Assembly: GCA_016712275.1 (NCBI GenBank)
Contig: JADJRI010000015.1
Location: forward strand, 23,375 to 87,374
DNA from: Planctomycetota bacterium
GTDB lineage: Bacteria > Planctomycetota > Phycisphaerae > UBA1845 > UTPLA1
Length of the DNA stretch: 64,000 nucleotides
Direction of reading: 5' to 3'
Shown: piece after piece, positions 12,059-22,398 of the stretch
Numbering within the stretch: the stretch's first letter is position 1
How the letters are laid out: every line of letters starts with the position of its first letter
Translations under genes and position numbers: made by a program
Notes under the pieces: generated by a model
Seen by the model: only the letters and a program-made list of their open reading frames with translations
What the model was told of the DNA's origin: nothing
The model's database searches: none

Positions 12059-13183
12059 CTATGCCATTTTGTAGAGCAACTCGGGGATCGGGTCATTGCG
12101 TTGGTTCAGCACGAGGCCGAGGCTCCGCACCCGTGCGAGATCGAGCCTTTTCTTCGCATCGGCCACCGTCTCGCGCGGCGTACTGCCGCCGCTGACAACA
12201 AGCAAGGCGCCATCGACAATCGTTCCGATGACTTGCGCATCGGGATAGGCGTCGGACGAGGCGACATCGATAATCGAATGATCGAATTGTTCGCGAATGC
12301 TGGCAACGAGCGCCTGCATTTGCCGGCTCTTGATCAGACTCAACGGATGTGCGGCCGCGCGGCCCGCGACTATCACATTCAATGAGCAGCCGCCGGAAAG
12401 CTGAATGGTCTGCAGGGCTTGTTCAAGCGTGGCGCGGCCATCGAGAATGTCTGTCATGCCGGGTTCGTTGCGAAGGCCGAGCACCGAGGCCACGTCTGGA
12501 CTGCGCAGATTTAGATCGACGAGGACAATGCGCAAATCGGGATTTGCTTCAGCGCCGATCATGGCGAGCGAACTGGCAATCTGAGTCGCGCCGTCGCCGC
12601 GCCGCGACGCGGTGACAATAACCGACCGGGGGGCCGCGCGCTCGCCGGAGAAGAACACGTTATTCCACAGTTGAGCGATTTCGCCCTCGGCAGCTTCATT
12701 CACTCGACGAAAAGACCTTGGTCCCCGCTGTGCTGTGTCCCCTTCGCGCGATTTGAGCGGCGGGCCTTTGGTGGGCTTGAAGATGACTGGGGCGGTGCCG
12801 GCGACAATGTGCCCGACATTTGCCTGAGGCGAAGGGACGGCCAGCACCTCAAATTCGTCGTCGATTTCGTCATCCAACTCCGATTCGGTTTCGACCTGAT
12901 CAGCTTCACCTGTGTCGTCGAGATGGCGAATCTCGTTGATTGCCTCTTCGATCTTGTCAGTCTCATCTTCCCAGGCAAGCTCTGGATCGCCACTGAACGA
13001 AACCTCGCTCTTGCGAATCTGGGGATTTGGTACCTTTGCGGCCGGATCGGGAGGCGGCCAGATTTGCTCCGGCTCAGGGGGCGCAGCAAATTCGTCTTCG
13101 TCGTGATCGAAGGCTCCATGTTGCGGGCTGTCAGGCACGACGGGAACTCTGGCCGAAATTGCAACGAACGGTCGGCATGCCAT
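12059..13183 (-). CDS. CpsD/CapB-like (BY-kinase family) protein with degenerate Walker A
   Basis: The C-terminal ~200 residues match the MinD/ParA-type ATPase fold of bacterial tyrosine kinases that regulate polysaccharide chain length. They include SVIVTASRRGDGATQ (P-loop position), RIVLVDLNLRSPDVASVLG (Walker A' and following), PGMTDILDG, and IIDVASSDAYPDAQ (Walker B). The P-loop lacks the GK[ST] lysine: GDGAT stands where GEGKS/T is expected. The C-terminus (PELLYKMA) has no tyrosine cluster. ATP turnover and kinase activity are therefore doubtful, an inference from the missing residues. The N-terminal ~150 residues are acidic and Pro-rich. An in-frame-shifted extension starting at 13203 (MPNADNLWHADRS) suggests that the true start lies there with one more indel near 13135. 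Confidence 0.8.
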   Translation of the reverse strand: MACRPFVAISARVPVVPDSPQHGAFDHDEDEFAAPPEPEQIWPPPDPAAKVPNPQIRKSEVSFSGDPELAWEDETDKIEEAINEIRHLDDTGEADQVETESELDDEIDDEFEVLAVPSPQANVGHIVAGTAPVIFKPTKGPPLKSREGDTAQRGPRSFRRVNEAAEGEIAQLWNNVFFSGERAAPRSVIVTASRRGDGATQIASSLAMIGAEANPDLRIVLVDLNLRSPDVASVLGLRNEPGMTDILDGRATLEQALQTIQLSGGCSLNVIVAGRAAAHPLSLIKSRQMQALVASIREQFDHSIIDVASSDAYPDAQVIGTIVDGALLVVSGGSTPRETVADAKKRLDLARVRSLGLVLNQRNDPIPELLYKMA

Positions 13184-13279
13184 AGATTATCGGCATTTGG
13201 CATGCCGTGGATTGTGAGTGAACCGGGCCAAAAAGGAAAGCCCGGCGATTTTTGCTGCTTTTTTCGAAGATAGAAGTCG

Positions 13280-14894
13280 CTACGCAGCGACCAAACCATC
13301 GCGCTGCTTCTTAATGGACCCCAAAACCGGCAGACCGATGTAGCGTTCCGCGTCCCGTGCGGACCGGAATGTATGGTCGAATCGATCGAGAAAGAAGGCA
13401 ATTAATAATCCCAAAAGGACAGTTGCGGCAAACGCGATTCGAGGCAAAAACCAAATCCGGGGACTGACCGGATGATCGCGGTTCGGCGTTGAGGCCTCAC
13501 TCAGTTTCCGAATGGTGACGGCCTCGCGGGCCTGAAGCGTATTGGAAATCGCGTCTCGGTGTTCCCGCCGAAGCTCGGCCAGGTGGCTTTCGGCGACCTG
13601 GTAGTCGTTTTTCAAGCGCGAGTAACTGACCAGTTTTCGATGAATCTCATTTTGTTCCTGCTCGGTCTTCTTGAGTAACTCGCGATTCATCGCGAGTTGA
13701 TGTTCTCTTGCCTCAAGGGTCGCGCGAAGACTTCGTGTGCGACCCACAATCTGCTCCAAAACCTGCCGCATCGAGCGTTCAATTTCGGCGGTCACATTCC
13801 GCATCTCGCGACTCTGGGGTGTAAACTGGGTTTCTAGTTTGGCTTTTTGTGCGGTCAGCTTTGCCAGTTGCTTTTGGATTTCGACGGAGCTTGCATCATT
13901 CTGGAGAAACTCCGCCGGGGTGTCGGCAATGGCCGTTTTGACCTCCACCGCTGAAAGTAATTCGACCCCGTTCGGCTCCAGCGCCTTGGCCGGAAGCACC
14001 TTCACGAGCACTTCATAAATAGCCTTGTCGCGGGCGTGATCCATGCTGAGCGATGCATCGTTTTCGCGCACCTTGGACAGCAGGTTTTGATCATTCCGAT
14101 CGTCGGAACCCTTCATAAGCTGTTCAAGCATCCCGATGTCGCCGGGATTGGCCTTGACGAAATCCTCGTATTCGCCGGCTTTTTCCTTCACATACTTCTC
14201 GTAATCAGCGATGACGCCTTCCAACACCCGCACGGCCGGCTCGCTTAGCTCCAGCTGCAATTCCTGGAAGCGAACAATGTACATGTCCGCCAGGACCTGG
14301 GCGGCATGTTTCGCATTCTTGTAGGATTCGGCTTCGCCTTTCACGGCCGGCCGATCGACGATCAAAGTAAATGTTTCTGCAGCAGTGGCATTGTCCCCGC
14401 CCGGCATTTGCATTTGAACATGATTTCGAAAATCATCGAATTGTGCGGGGTCTTCGGTGAGGAGTTTCCTGACGCGCTCCTCGACCGGTCCCTTCAGGAA
14501 GGCATCTACCTTGGTGTTTCGCCGGTCAACGGCTTCCTTGCTTTCAATGCTGAGTTTGGGCTCACTCATCGCCAACCAAGCATCTCGAAGCTTGTTGTCT
14601 TCAGCGATGACTTTGGCGTGCAAGAACCAAATCGGACATGACGATCTGTTGTTGGGCGCGAATTTGAAACGCAAGATTATGTTCAGTTTTCGCCCTTTCC
14701 GAGTCTTTATTCGCAGTTGCCGGTTTGCTAATGATCAGGCTGATTTTGCTGCGGTATTGCTGCGGAAGCCAGAATCGACAGAACGCCCATGTGCCGGCCG
14801 TGCCGACGCCAACGATCAGGACAAGGAGCATCCATCGTTGAAATAGAACTCTGGTGAAATCGCGCAAGGTTCGACCCGTCGTGTTTTCTTTCAT
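13280..14894 (-). CDS. Chain-length determinant / GumC-Wzz-like polysaccharide co-polymerase (one frame break)
   Basis: About 535 residues. The N-terminus at 14894 (MKENTTGRTLRDFTRVLFQRW) leads into a membrane segment (MLLVLIVGVGTAGTWAF) and the Wzz signature WLPQQYRSKISLIIS. The frame slips near 14619-14626, joining MSDLVLAR to KVIAEDNKLRDAWLAM. A long coiled-coil region (residues about 200-430) follows, then a second membrane helix (IAFATVLLGLLIAFFLDRFD), then RSARDAERYIGLPVLGSI, the usual cytoplasmic tail that contacts the BY-kinase. It lies between the Wza-like gene and the CpsD-like gene, the normal arrangement. Its function in controlling polymer length or export is from family knowledge. 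Confidence 0.88.
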
Positions 14895-15069
14895 GCATCC
14901 ATCCGCCTGTTGTGTTCATTGTAATCAATCGGCGGAATTCGCGGGGAAAGTTGTGCCGATTGCCATTGAAACACGCTTCAGGCTGGAATGTATCGCAACG
15001 AAAACGCCCGGACCAGACGTCCGGGCATGGTTTCCGCTACAATTTTATGAATGACAGATGGTTACAAGC

Positions 15070-16173
15070 TTACCTGTGAATTGAAATCGGGGCCTGGCGA
15101 ATCTGGTAACCAAAATCGAGGCCGATTTCCGCGCTGTAGGGCATGACGGCTCGAATACCCCGCGTGAAGACCTGATCGATCCAATCGTTGCTTTTGGCAA
15201 GTTCGGTTGGGGGCACGTAAATGATATCACCATCCTCCAGAAAGATATCCTGTCGGAATTTGGCGCCCGCCCTTTTCGATGGAGTCAGCACCGATTCAAG
15301 GTCAAACAAAATCGCTTCCGGAATCGGTTGATATTTCCTTCGCACCAGCAAGATGTTACGCGCATCGGCCCGGGAATTTGTGCCGCCAAGCTGAAACAGG
15401 GCTTGAACCAGCGTGACCGGGGCCGGTGCGGAGATCATTCCGGGCGAATTGACTTCACCGCCCACAAAAATGTGCTTGGGTGCGAATTCCAGCGATTGAA
15501 CGGTGACCGCGACCTCCGGCAGATCGACTTCCATGTATTTCTTGTCGAGAAACTCCTTTGATTCCTGCACCGTCTTGCCGGCGATAAAGCACTCGCCAAC
15601 ATAGGGCAGATCAATCGTGCCATCCGGCTTGATGGGCACGAGCCGCGATTGACCGCGCGGGGCCGTTGTGATGGCTTTCTTCAATTCGTCGATTTTCACA
15701 TTTGCGGCACCGACCAAAACCGTCAGTTCCGGTTCCTTCAGGTGAGCCTTGTATCGCTCCTTAAGCTGCAGTTCGAGATCCGAAGCGGTGTAGCCCGCGG
15801 CTCGGATTCCGCCAATCAGCAAACAGCGAATGTTGCCGTCACCCCCCACCGTAACCTCCTGATCGAATTGTTTCTGATAGGGAAAGACCAAACGAACCCG
15901 GTCTTCGATTTTCAGTTGATAGGGTTCGTCGGAGATTTCGTTTCTAACCGAGTAGATAATCTCCACGACATCGCCGGGGCTGAGACGAAATGCGCGGTAC
16001 TCGACAAGCTGTTCGGGAATGGCCGTTTGCAGGGAGGCCGGCTGATAGAATTCTGACGGTTGGGCCGGCGGACTATCCGGGATCCAATGATCCGTTCGTG
16101 AGCAGCCGCCTGCACATACGAGCAAGACCCATGAAATGACTGAGAATTGCATCAAACTTCGAAGCATGGCCAT
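15070..16173 (-). CDS. Wza-like outer-membrane polysaccharide export lipoprotein
   Basis: The start at 16173 (MAMLRSLMQFSVISW) follows AGGAG about nine bases upstream; a longer reading to 16245 has no SD. The signal peptide ends in a lipobox (CAGGC), so this should be a lipoprotein. A Poly_export domain follows (YRAFRLSPGDVVEIIYSV...IEDRVRLVFPY, GGDGNIRCLLIGGIRAAGYTASDLELQLKERY). Next come PIKPDGTIDLPYVGECFIAGKT and an SLBB-like region (HIFVGGEVNSPGMISAPAPVTLVQALFQLGG). It ends with EDGDIIYVPPTE. This family forms the outer-membrane channel for capsular or exopolysaccharide. It is in one run with the downstream Wzz-like gene (gap about 175 bases). Confidence 0.92.
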   Translation of the reverse strand: MAMLRSLMQFSVISWVLLVCAGGCSRTDHWIPDSPPAQPSEFYQPASLQTAIPEQLVEYRAFRLSPGDVVEIIYSVRNEISDEPYQLKIEDRVRLVFPYQKQFDQEVTVGGDGNIRCLLIGGIRAAGYTASDLELQLKERYKAHLKEPELTVLVGAANVKIDELKKAITTAPRGQSRLVPIKPDGTIDLPYVGECFIAGKTVQESKEFLDKKYMEVDLPEVAVTVQSLEFAPKHIFVGGEVNSPGMISAPAPVTLVQALFQLGGTNSRADARNILLVRRKYQPIPEAILFDLESVLTPSKRAGAKFRQDIFLEDGDIIYVPPTELAKSNDWIDQVFTRGIRAVMPYSAEIGLDFGYQIRQAPISIHR

Positions 16174-16281
16174 CCTTGGCTCTCCTGTCGCACAGCTCCA
16201 AAAAACAACATGGTGCTGACTCGTATTTCGGATTCTCGATTGCAAACCACCGCACCGGCGGCAGCTGTGCTTATGTCAACG

Positions 16282-17069
16282 CTACGGCACAATATGCGCG
16301 CCCGGTGCACTTCGCTGCACGCGCGGCAATGCGTCACGCGCCTGGGCATATGTGGTAAAACTGCCTGCATACACTGTATAAAGCACTTCACCGCTTCGGG
16401 ACTTCGGTTCGACCCACGGCTTCAGTCCGTCCGTTTTCAGCTTACTCTCAAGTGTGCCGGCGGATTTTTCTCACGAAACGCGCCGCACTGGATGGCAAAA
16501 GAGTCGTGCGGCCAATCCTGCATGCGCTTCGCAAGTGAGGCGATATCGCTGCCGGGGAATTTAGTGCAGACAGCAATATACTGAGTCCGCGATTCGCTCC
16601 AGCGGCCTTCGCGTTGAAGACAAGTGGCATATCTGAATCTCAGCAGATCGGCCGGTGGTTTGTCCGGCAGAACCGCGAGTGCCGCCGAAAAGTGCTCGAT
16701 TGCGTTGGAATCGCGGTTGGCCTCGAAGCAGAGTGTCGCAATCGTGGCATGTGCATTTGCGGCAAGCTGCTTGTCCTTGGCCAGCTTGATGCACTGTCGC
16801 GCATCCGCCTCGGCCATTACCTTGTTGGACCGCCGCGCGCCGCAAAGCGAGCGAAGATAATATGCCTCGGCTGACTCCGGCGCATTCGGATACTGCTTGA
16901 TGAAGCGGTTTAGCTTGGCTTCTGCATCCTGAAAGTTCTGTCTGCGATAGTCCTGCTCCGCAAGGGAGACCTGCTTGATCGCATCGGGCGTCGGGGTCGC
17001 GCAGCCCGCCACCAAAGGCACACTGGCGATGACGGCGGATACCATGATGAGCTTTGACAACTGATTCAT
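16282..17069 (-). CDS. TPR lipoprotein with C-terminal SPOR domain (frame break inside SPOR)
   Basis: The signal peptide and lipobox (VPLVAGC) are followed by TPR-like helices (AEQDYRRQNFQDAEAKLNRFIKQYPNAPESAEAYYLRSLCGA), as in YbgF/BamD-type proteins. The frame appears to end shortly after FAIQCGAFREK. Adding one base to the T-run 16465-16469 restores SAGTLESKLKTDGLKPWV, then GEVLYTVYAGSFTTYAQARD and a stop at 16282-16284, which is a clear SPOR domain. SPOR domains bind denuded septal peptidoglycan. GGGAGG lies upstream of both the TTG at 17075 and the ATG at 17069. As first gene of the minus-strand export cluster it may anchor the machinery to peptidoglycan; this is inference. Confidence 0.8.
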
Positions 17070-17075
17070 GAGCAA

Positions 17076-17651
17076 ACTAACCTCCCGTGCGGAAAGGCTC
17101 CTTTTGCCGCGCGGACCGGAAATCCCACAAACGATCTTCCACCAGCAACTGCCTTATCGGAGCGGACCGCTAACGCATTAACTCAAAACCCAAGGCTAAT
17201 GTGCAGGTGCATATCCCGGCAAATCCTGCGCGAATCTCTCATTTCCAAGTTAATTAGCTTTCAAGCGCACGCAAGAGTAGGGCATGTCAGACCCACGATG
17301 GGGTCGCATGATTGAAGCTCGACAAGACATAAGTGCTTACTTTGAAATATCTTACTGCCATTTCAACCGGCAGGCCTGCAAACTGACAGCAGAACGAAAA
17401 CTCGTATTTGGATCACACAGTCATCACGGTTCCACCCGGAAGCCACCTAACAGCCAATTGCAATCAAATTCTGCTACTGAATTGCAGGGAGCGCCGAACG
17501 GCATTCCCGCTGATTGTAATAAGCCATCTGTTTCACCTGAGCTAGACAACCGGTCACTCTCAACTGGAAGCATCGAGACATCCCGTCCGTTCGCCTTTTC
17601 CAGAGTGTCAACAGAAGGCTAACACGCGTAAACGGAAAACAGGAGAGATTG
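17076..17651. promoter_or_regulatory. Divergent intergenic region between export locus and giant HExxH/RCC1 protein
   Basis: About 575 bases between divergently transcribed genes, so it must hold promoters for both. It is visibly more AT-rich than the flanking genes in its middle part. A possible 112-codon reading at 17284-17622 has no recognisable protein character. No specific operator was identified. Confidence 0.4.
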
Positions 17652-20600
17652 ATGAACCTTCAACTATTGACATCTCGCAAGCTCGTCGCCGTGCTTCATG
17701 GGTTGATCATTCTCGCGTCGGTCCTACCATCGGCCATCGCAAGAGCCGACGATCGAACCGGTGTAAAGATTCGCATGCCGAAGGAAACGACTGTCGCGGC
17801 GAAGTCAGGCGAGAAATACTCGGGCACGCTCGAAATCACCGCGTCTGACGTCGGCGAAATTGATTCCATTGACTTGAGGGGTGACGGCTGGGCACCGACT
17901 TCAGTAAAACTGCCGCCGAACACAAAGCTGGATCAGGGCGGGCAATTGAACGTTCCGTTCCAAGTTGAGTGCATCGATTCCAGCAAATCTCTTGAGATTC
18001 GAGTTGCATTCGACGGTCGCGTTCGAACCAAGCGGTTGAATCTCAGTCCTGAGCGTTTCGCCCGTCGAGGCAAGGCACGGCCAACGATCGTCATTCCGTC
18101 CAATGAACTGCCTTATCCGCAGCCGATGCCGGTTGGAGGCATTGATGATGGCGCGCCGCGTGGCTCATGCGAGGACCAACTCATTCACTTTCGCGGGCGG
18201 TTTGCATACTACCGCCCGGGCGTGGACAACAATGGCGACGGCGACTTCGACGATCCCGGGGCCGACAACAATGGAGACGGGGACTACGACGATCCGGGCG
18301 TGGATGCCAACGGCGACGGGGACACGAATGACCCCGGAGATATTGCGCCCGATGTGGCGCCGGACGTCGCGCCGGCACTGGTGGGCGCCGATCGAATCGA
18401 ATTCTCGATCATGGATGACGACATCATCGATGAAGAGATATTCCGCGGGCTGACAAACGAGGACGGCTCATTTGACGTAACGGTCTGCTGGGATGATTGC
18501 GACATTTCGGGCTGCGACGATCCGGACATCTACCTCTACATCGAGTGCGATACAGACATCGTCAATGTGCAGGATGGGGAGGACATTCTCGAAGAAGATT
18601 ACAACTGGAGTACGGAGAGTTCGCAGTATTATCCCGACTACACCGGGCATGACATTGACTTTGGCACTGTTCTTCCGGCCGACCCCGCCGAGTATCCCGC
18701 AATTCATATTCACAACACAATCACACGGGCGCATCGATTCGTGCAGGAGAACGACGGATCCTACATCGATCACGTTGACGTCCAATGGCCTGAAAGTGAT
18801 ACGGAGTACATTCGCTTCTTCGAAGAGATATACATCCAGCCGAGCGAACAATGGAACGAAGCGACGCAGACTCACGAATGGGGCCACCACCTCCTCTATG
18901 AGTGGGACGCCAATGGCTCGGGTGACTACTGCAACGGATACTGCGACGACGACAACAGCTCGACTTGCGGCGGAGAATCGTGCGACAACGACGGCCATTG
19001 CGTATGGTGCCAGGAGAATGCAGGCGATGCGTGGAACGAGGATTTCCTGACTGGCTTGGCTCAGTCATGGTGCGAAGTTGGCGGGCGCGTTATGGCATTG
19101 TGCCCTGGACACAAATGGAGGGAATGAACCGGGACACACGTTACATTCTGGAGTCAGCCCAGAATTGCTGCGATGGCACTTCCCATGCCCCTTTCGCCTG
19201 GATCACTGAGGGGTTTGTCGGAATGATGTTGCGGGACATCGAAGACCCCGCGCCGGAACTTCCGGCCGGCCCGCCCTATGCCTGTCCGCAAGATGCGCTC
19301 GACATGTTGCCCGGCGATATCTTCGCGGTGGTTCGCGAATCACACCCGACGGTGATGATGAGCTTTCTGCAGGCATTCTGGACCCGGTTTCCACAAAAGG
19401 CACACGATATCAAAGCCACGGCCACTGCTGTTGCTCCCGTTTACGGCAGTATTCTGCCGACGCCGCCCATCGAAATCTACGGCACCAGCTCTTGTGATGT
19501 TGCGAAGGTCGGGCAGCCGCTCAGTCTGCACGTGGATACGAACGGTTCGCCGTGGTCGCTGAAGATGCAATGGCACCGCAACGGAATTCCCCTTCTCGAA
19601 TCGGCGACGCGCACAGGCTGCTTCACGGACACGTTAAATATCAGCGCGGCCGCGCTCACTGATGCAGGGACTTATACACTGAAGATTTCGCTGTGCGACG
19701 GCACGCAGGTGCAGTGGTCGCCGGCGATGCCGGTGTATGTCTTCGGCGGGACCGGTGGCGGTCATCACCTCATGGGCTGGGGACGTAACACATTCGGCGC
19801 GCTGGGGCGCGGGACGACGCAGCCGGACACCGACGCAAACCCGGCGGAAGTGGCGAACCTAGACAATGTCGTGGATGTGTCGGCTGGCTATTGGAATTCG
19901 CTTGCGTTGCTTGCGGACGGCACGGTTCGAAGCTGGGGTGCGGCCTACCTTGGCGACGGCACAGCCAATCAAAGTGCCACACCTGTGACGGTCAACGGGC
20001 TATCGAACATTGTCGCGATTTCGGCAGGCGGCTATGAGACATCGATGGCGCTGGATGCCGATGGCAAAGTGTGGACATGGGGAGGCAACTACTACGGCCA
20101 AATTGGTGACCCAATGAGCCCGGGCCGGCTCGAACCGGCTCAAGTTCCGGGGCTTTCCTGCGTGGTCGCGATTTCCATGGGCGGGTACAGCGCCGCCGCC
20201 GTGACCGCAGATGGCCGGTTATGGACTTGGGGATACAACGGTTATGGTGAGTTGGGTCTGGGTGTAACAGGAAGCTGGTACACGTCACCCCAACTGGTGC
20301 CGGGATTGACAGATGTCGTCGAAGTGGAGTGTGGGTGGTCGCACATTATTGCCCGGCGTTCAGACGGCACTGTCTGGTGCTGCGGTAACAACGCCTCTGG
20401 CCAGCTTGGCGATGGGACATTCAACAATCGCAACACCTTCGGGCAGGTGCCCGGCCTCACAGACGTCATCAGCGTCAAGGCCGGCGCGTTGCATAGCCTC
20501 GCCCTCCAATCGGATCGAACGCCGTGGACATGGGGTTACGACGGCTTCGGGCAACTTGGACGCACAACTCTTCCGGGCAACAGCGCGGTTCCCGTGCGAC

Positions 20601-22102
20601 CGGCAAATCCGCAACGTGCGCGGTCGCTTGATGGTGGCTACTACAACAGCTTGTTCGTGGATATGGATGGAGTCATCTGGACATGCGGCTACTGGGGCTA
20701 TGGAGCGCTTGGGCGGCCGGGCCTTAGTTTTGCACCGGAGCCGGTCGCGTTCAACGTTGGGGCCGCAGTCAAGGCGAGTGCGGGCATCGATGTCATGTTT
20801 ACGACTGCGCCAGTGGCGCGAATCATCTCGCAGCCGGTTGATCAGATCGTCGCGGGTTGCGGCACTTCAAAACTGCACGTGGCCGCCATTGGCGAACCGT
20901 TGCTCGAGTACCAGTGGCAACGGTTCAATGGATCGAACTGGGACGTGCTGTACGACGGAGGTCGCTATAGCGGAACGACCAGCGACACATTGACGATAAA
21001 TTCAACGAATGTGATCGACTCGGGAACCTACCGCGTGACGGTTACGAATCCGACCAACGACGTCTTCAGCAACGAAGTGACGTTGCAGGCGCCACCAGTA
21101 TTGGACACGTTTGATAGCGGGCCGAATCCGCGCTGGTTGGGCGAGCGGGGATCGTGGACCATCGCCGGCGGCGGCTACTCGGCTGGCGCGCCGAATCTGA
21201 ATCCGGCCACGTACAGCTCATTCATGCTGCCGATGACGGATTTCTCCGTGGAGTTTGATGTGGTGCGGGCAACATACGTCGGCTTCACCGGCAACACTGG
21301 CGTCTGGCTGCGCTCGGCGCTGACGGGATTCCAGCCGAGCGGAGTGCTCCTGAGTCTGGGTGATCTGCCGCCATACAACACGGGCGACGTCTTCTGGACA
21401 CGATGGAATGGCAACGGCTACAGCGCGCCCGAGGGAGTTGTACAAGGGCTCTACAATGAGGGCGATACCGTTCACATGCGTGTCGATGTGCGCGGAAACA
21501 CCTACACCGCGTATATCAACGACGCCACGACGCCGACGACGACGCTGGTCACGCCAGATTACCCCGCCGGCAAGATCGCCCTTTTTGACAACGCATCGAC
21601 CGACACGCTTTTCGACAACCTGTTCATTCAGTCGCTGCCGAGCTGCGAGCCGGGGTCCGGCATGATTCCGCCACGCGTTGTCACGCGGCCACAGTCGCAG
21701 TCCGTCGCGAACGGGGCCCAGGTTTATTTGAACATCACTGTCGAGGGCGATGGTCCACTCACATTCCAATGGAACCGCAACGGCGTCTGTATCCCCGGTG
21801 CCGACTTCACGGGGTATCTCTTTACGGCCTCAGTCGCCACCGCAGGTCGCTATGACTGCGCCGTCACCAGCCCCTGCGGTTCAGTGAGCAGTTTTCCCGC
21901 CATCGTAACCCTGTCCGGCGCGCTGCCCGCGGGAGACATCGACGGCGACGGAGACCTAGATATGAACGACGTCAATCAGTTTGCGGCTGTGCTGCTTGGG
22001 CAGGATGTCGTTCCCGAACATATGCTTCGAGCAGATATCAATCAGGATGGCTTCCTTGATGCGCGCGACGCGCAGCCTTTCGTGGAAGCGTTCTTGAACT
22101 AA
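17652..22102 (+). CDS. Giant secreted HExxH-containing protein with RCC1 propeller, Ig-like domains and dockerin-like end (one frame break)
   Basis: About 1480 residues. ATG 17652 is preceded by AGGAG at 17641-17645; the signal peptide ends near AIARA. In order: an N-terminal beta region; a Ca-binding-type acidic repeat (three copies of NNGDGDxDDPG, about residues 195-225); a zinc-site motif HEWGHHLLYEWD (His408, Glu409, His412); and a Cys-rich loop. After the break at the G-run 19083-19085 (WCEVGG to ARYGIVPWT) come an Ig-like domain, about seven RCC1-type repeats (MGWGRNTFGALGRG, TWGGNYYGQIGD, TWGYNGYGELG), an Ig-like domain (ISQPVDQIVAGCG...YQWQRFNG), a LamG-like region (DTFDSGPNPRWLGERGSW) and another Ig-like domain. 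A dockerin-like pair (GDIDGDGDLDMNDVNQF, ADINQDGFLDARDAQPF) ends the protein. I infer an extracellular peptidase or adhesin; the substrate is unknown. Confidence 0.85.
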
Positions 22103-22150
22103 GAGAAAAAAGGCGACATTCGCCTGCAGGCAAGAATAAGAAAATCACGA

Positions 22151-22212
22151 GGCAGCGCCCGGCGGATGGGACCTGATTGAGTTCCCATCAGCCGGAAGCT
22201 GCCATTTTCCGC
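22151..22212 (+). terminator. Imperfect hairpin after the RCC1/dockerin gene
   Basis: GGCAGC (22151-22156) pairs with GCTGCC (22198-22203), and inside it ATGGGA pairs with TCCCAT and GGC with GCC. ATTTTCC follows. The rest of the 22103-22398 gap shows nothing else recognisable. Confidence 0.5.
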
Positions 22213-22398
22213 CAGCAACCCTGAATACGTCTGATGAAGGTTACACCGCAGTATTTGCCGGTTTTCCTAACACAGTTCATGCCTGTTTTGACACACTTAT
22301 ACACCCACATATAATCGCCACCCATCAATCGGCCCGGTTCGGCGACTTTGTTCGGATCGCAAGAGGCCATTCGATTTATCAGGGAGAAACTTGAGCGG

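Noticed and set aside
17284..17622. 112-codon open frame in the divergent intergenic region
   Set aside because: Composition is unlike protein; no SD, signal or family resemblance.
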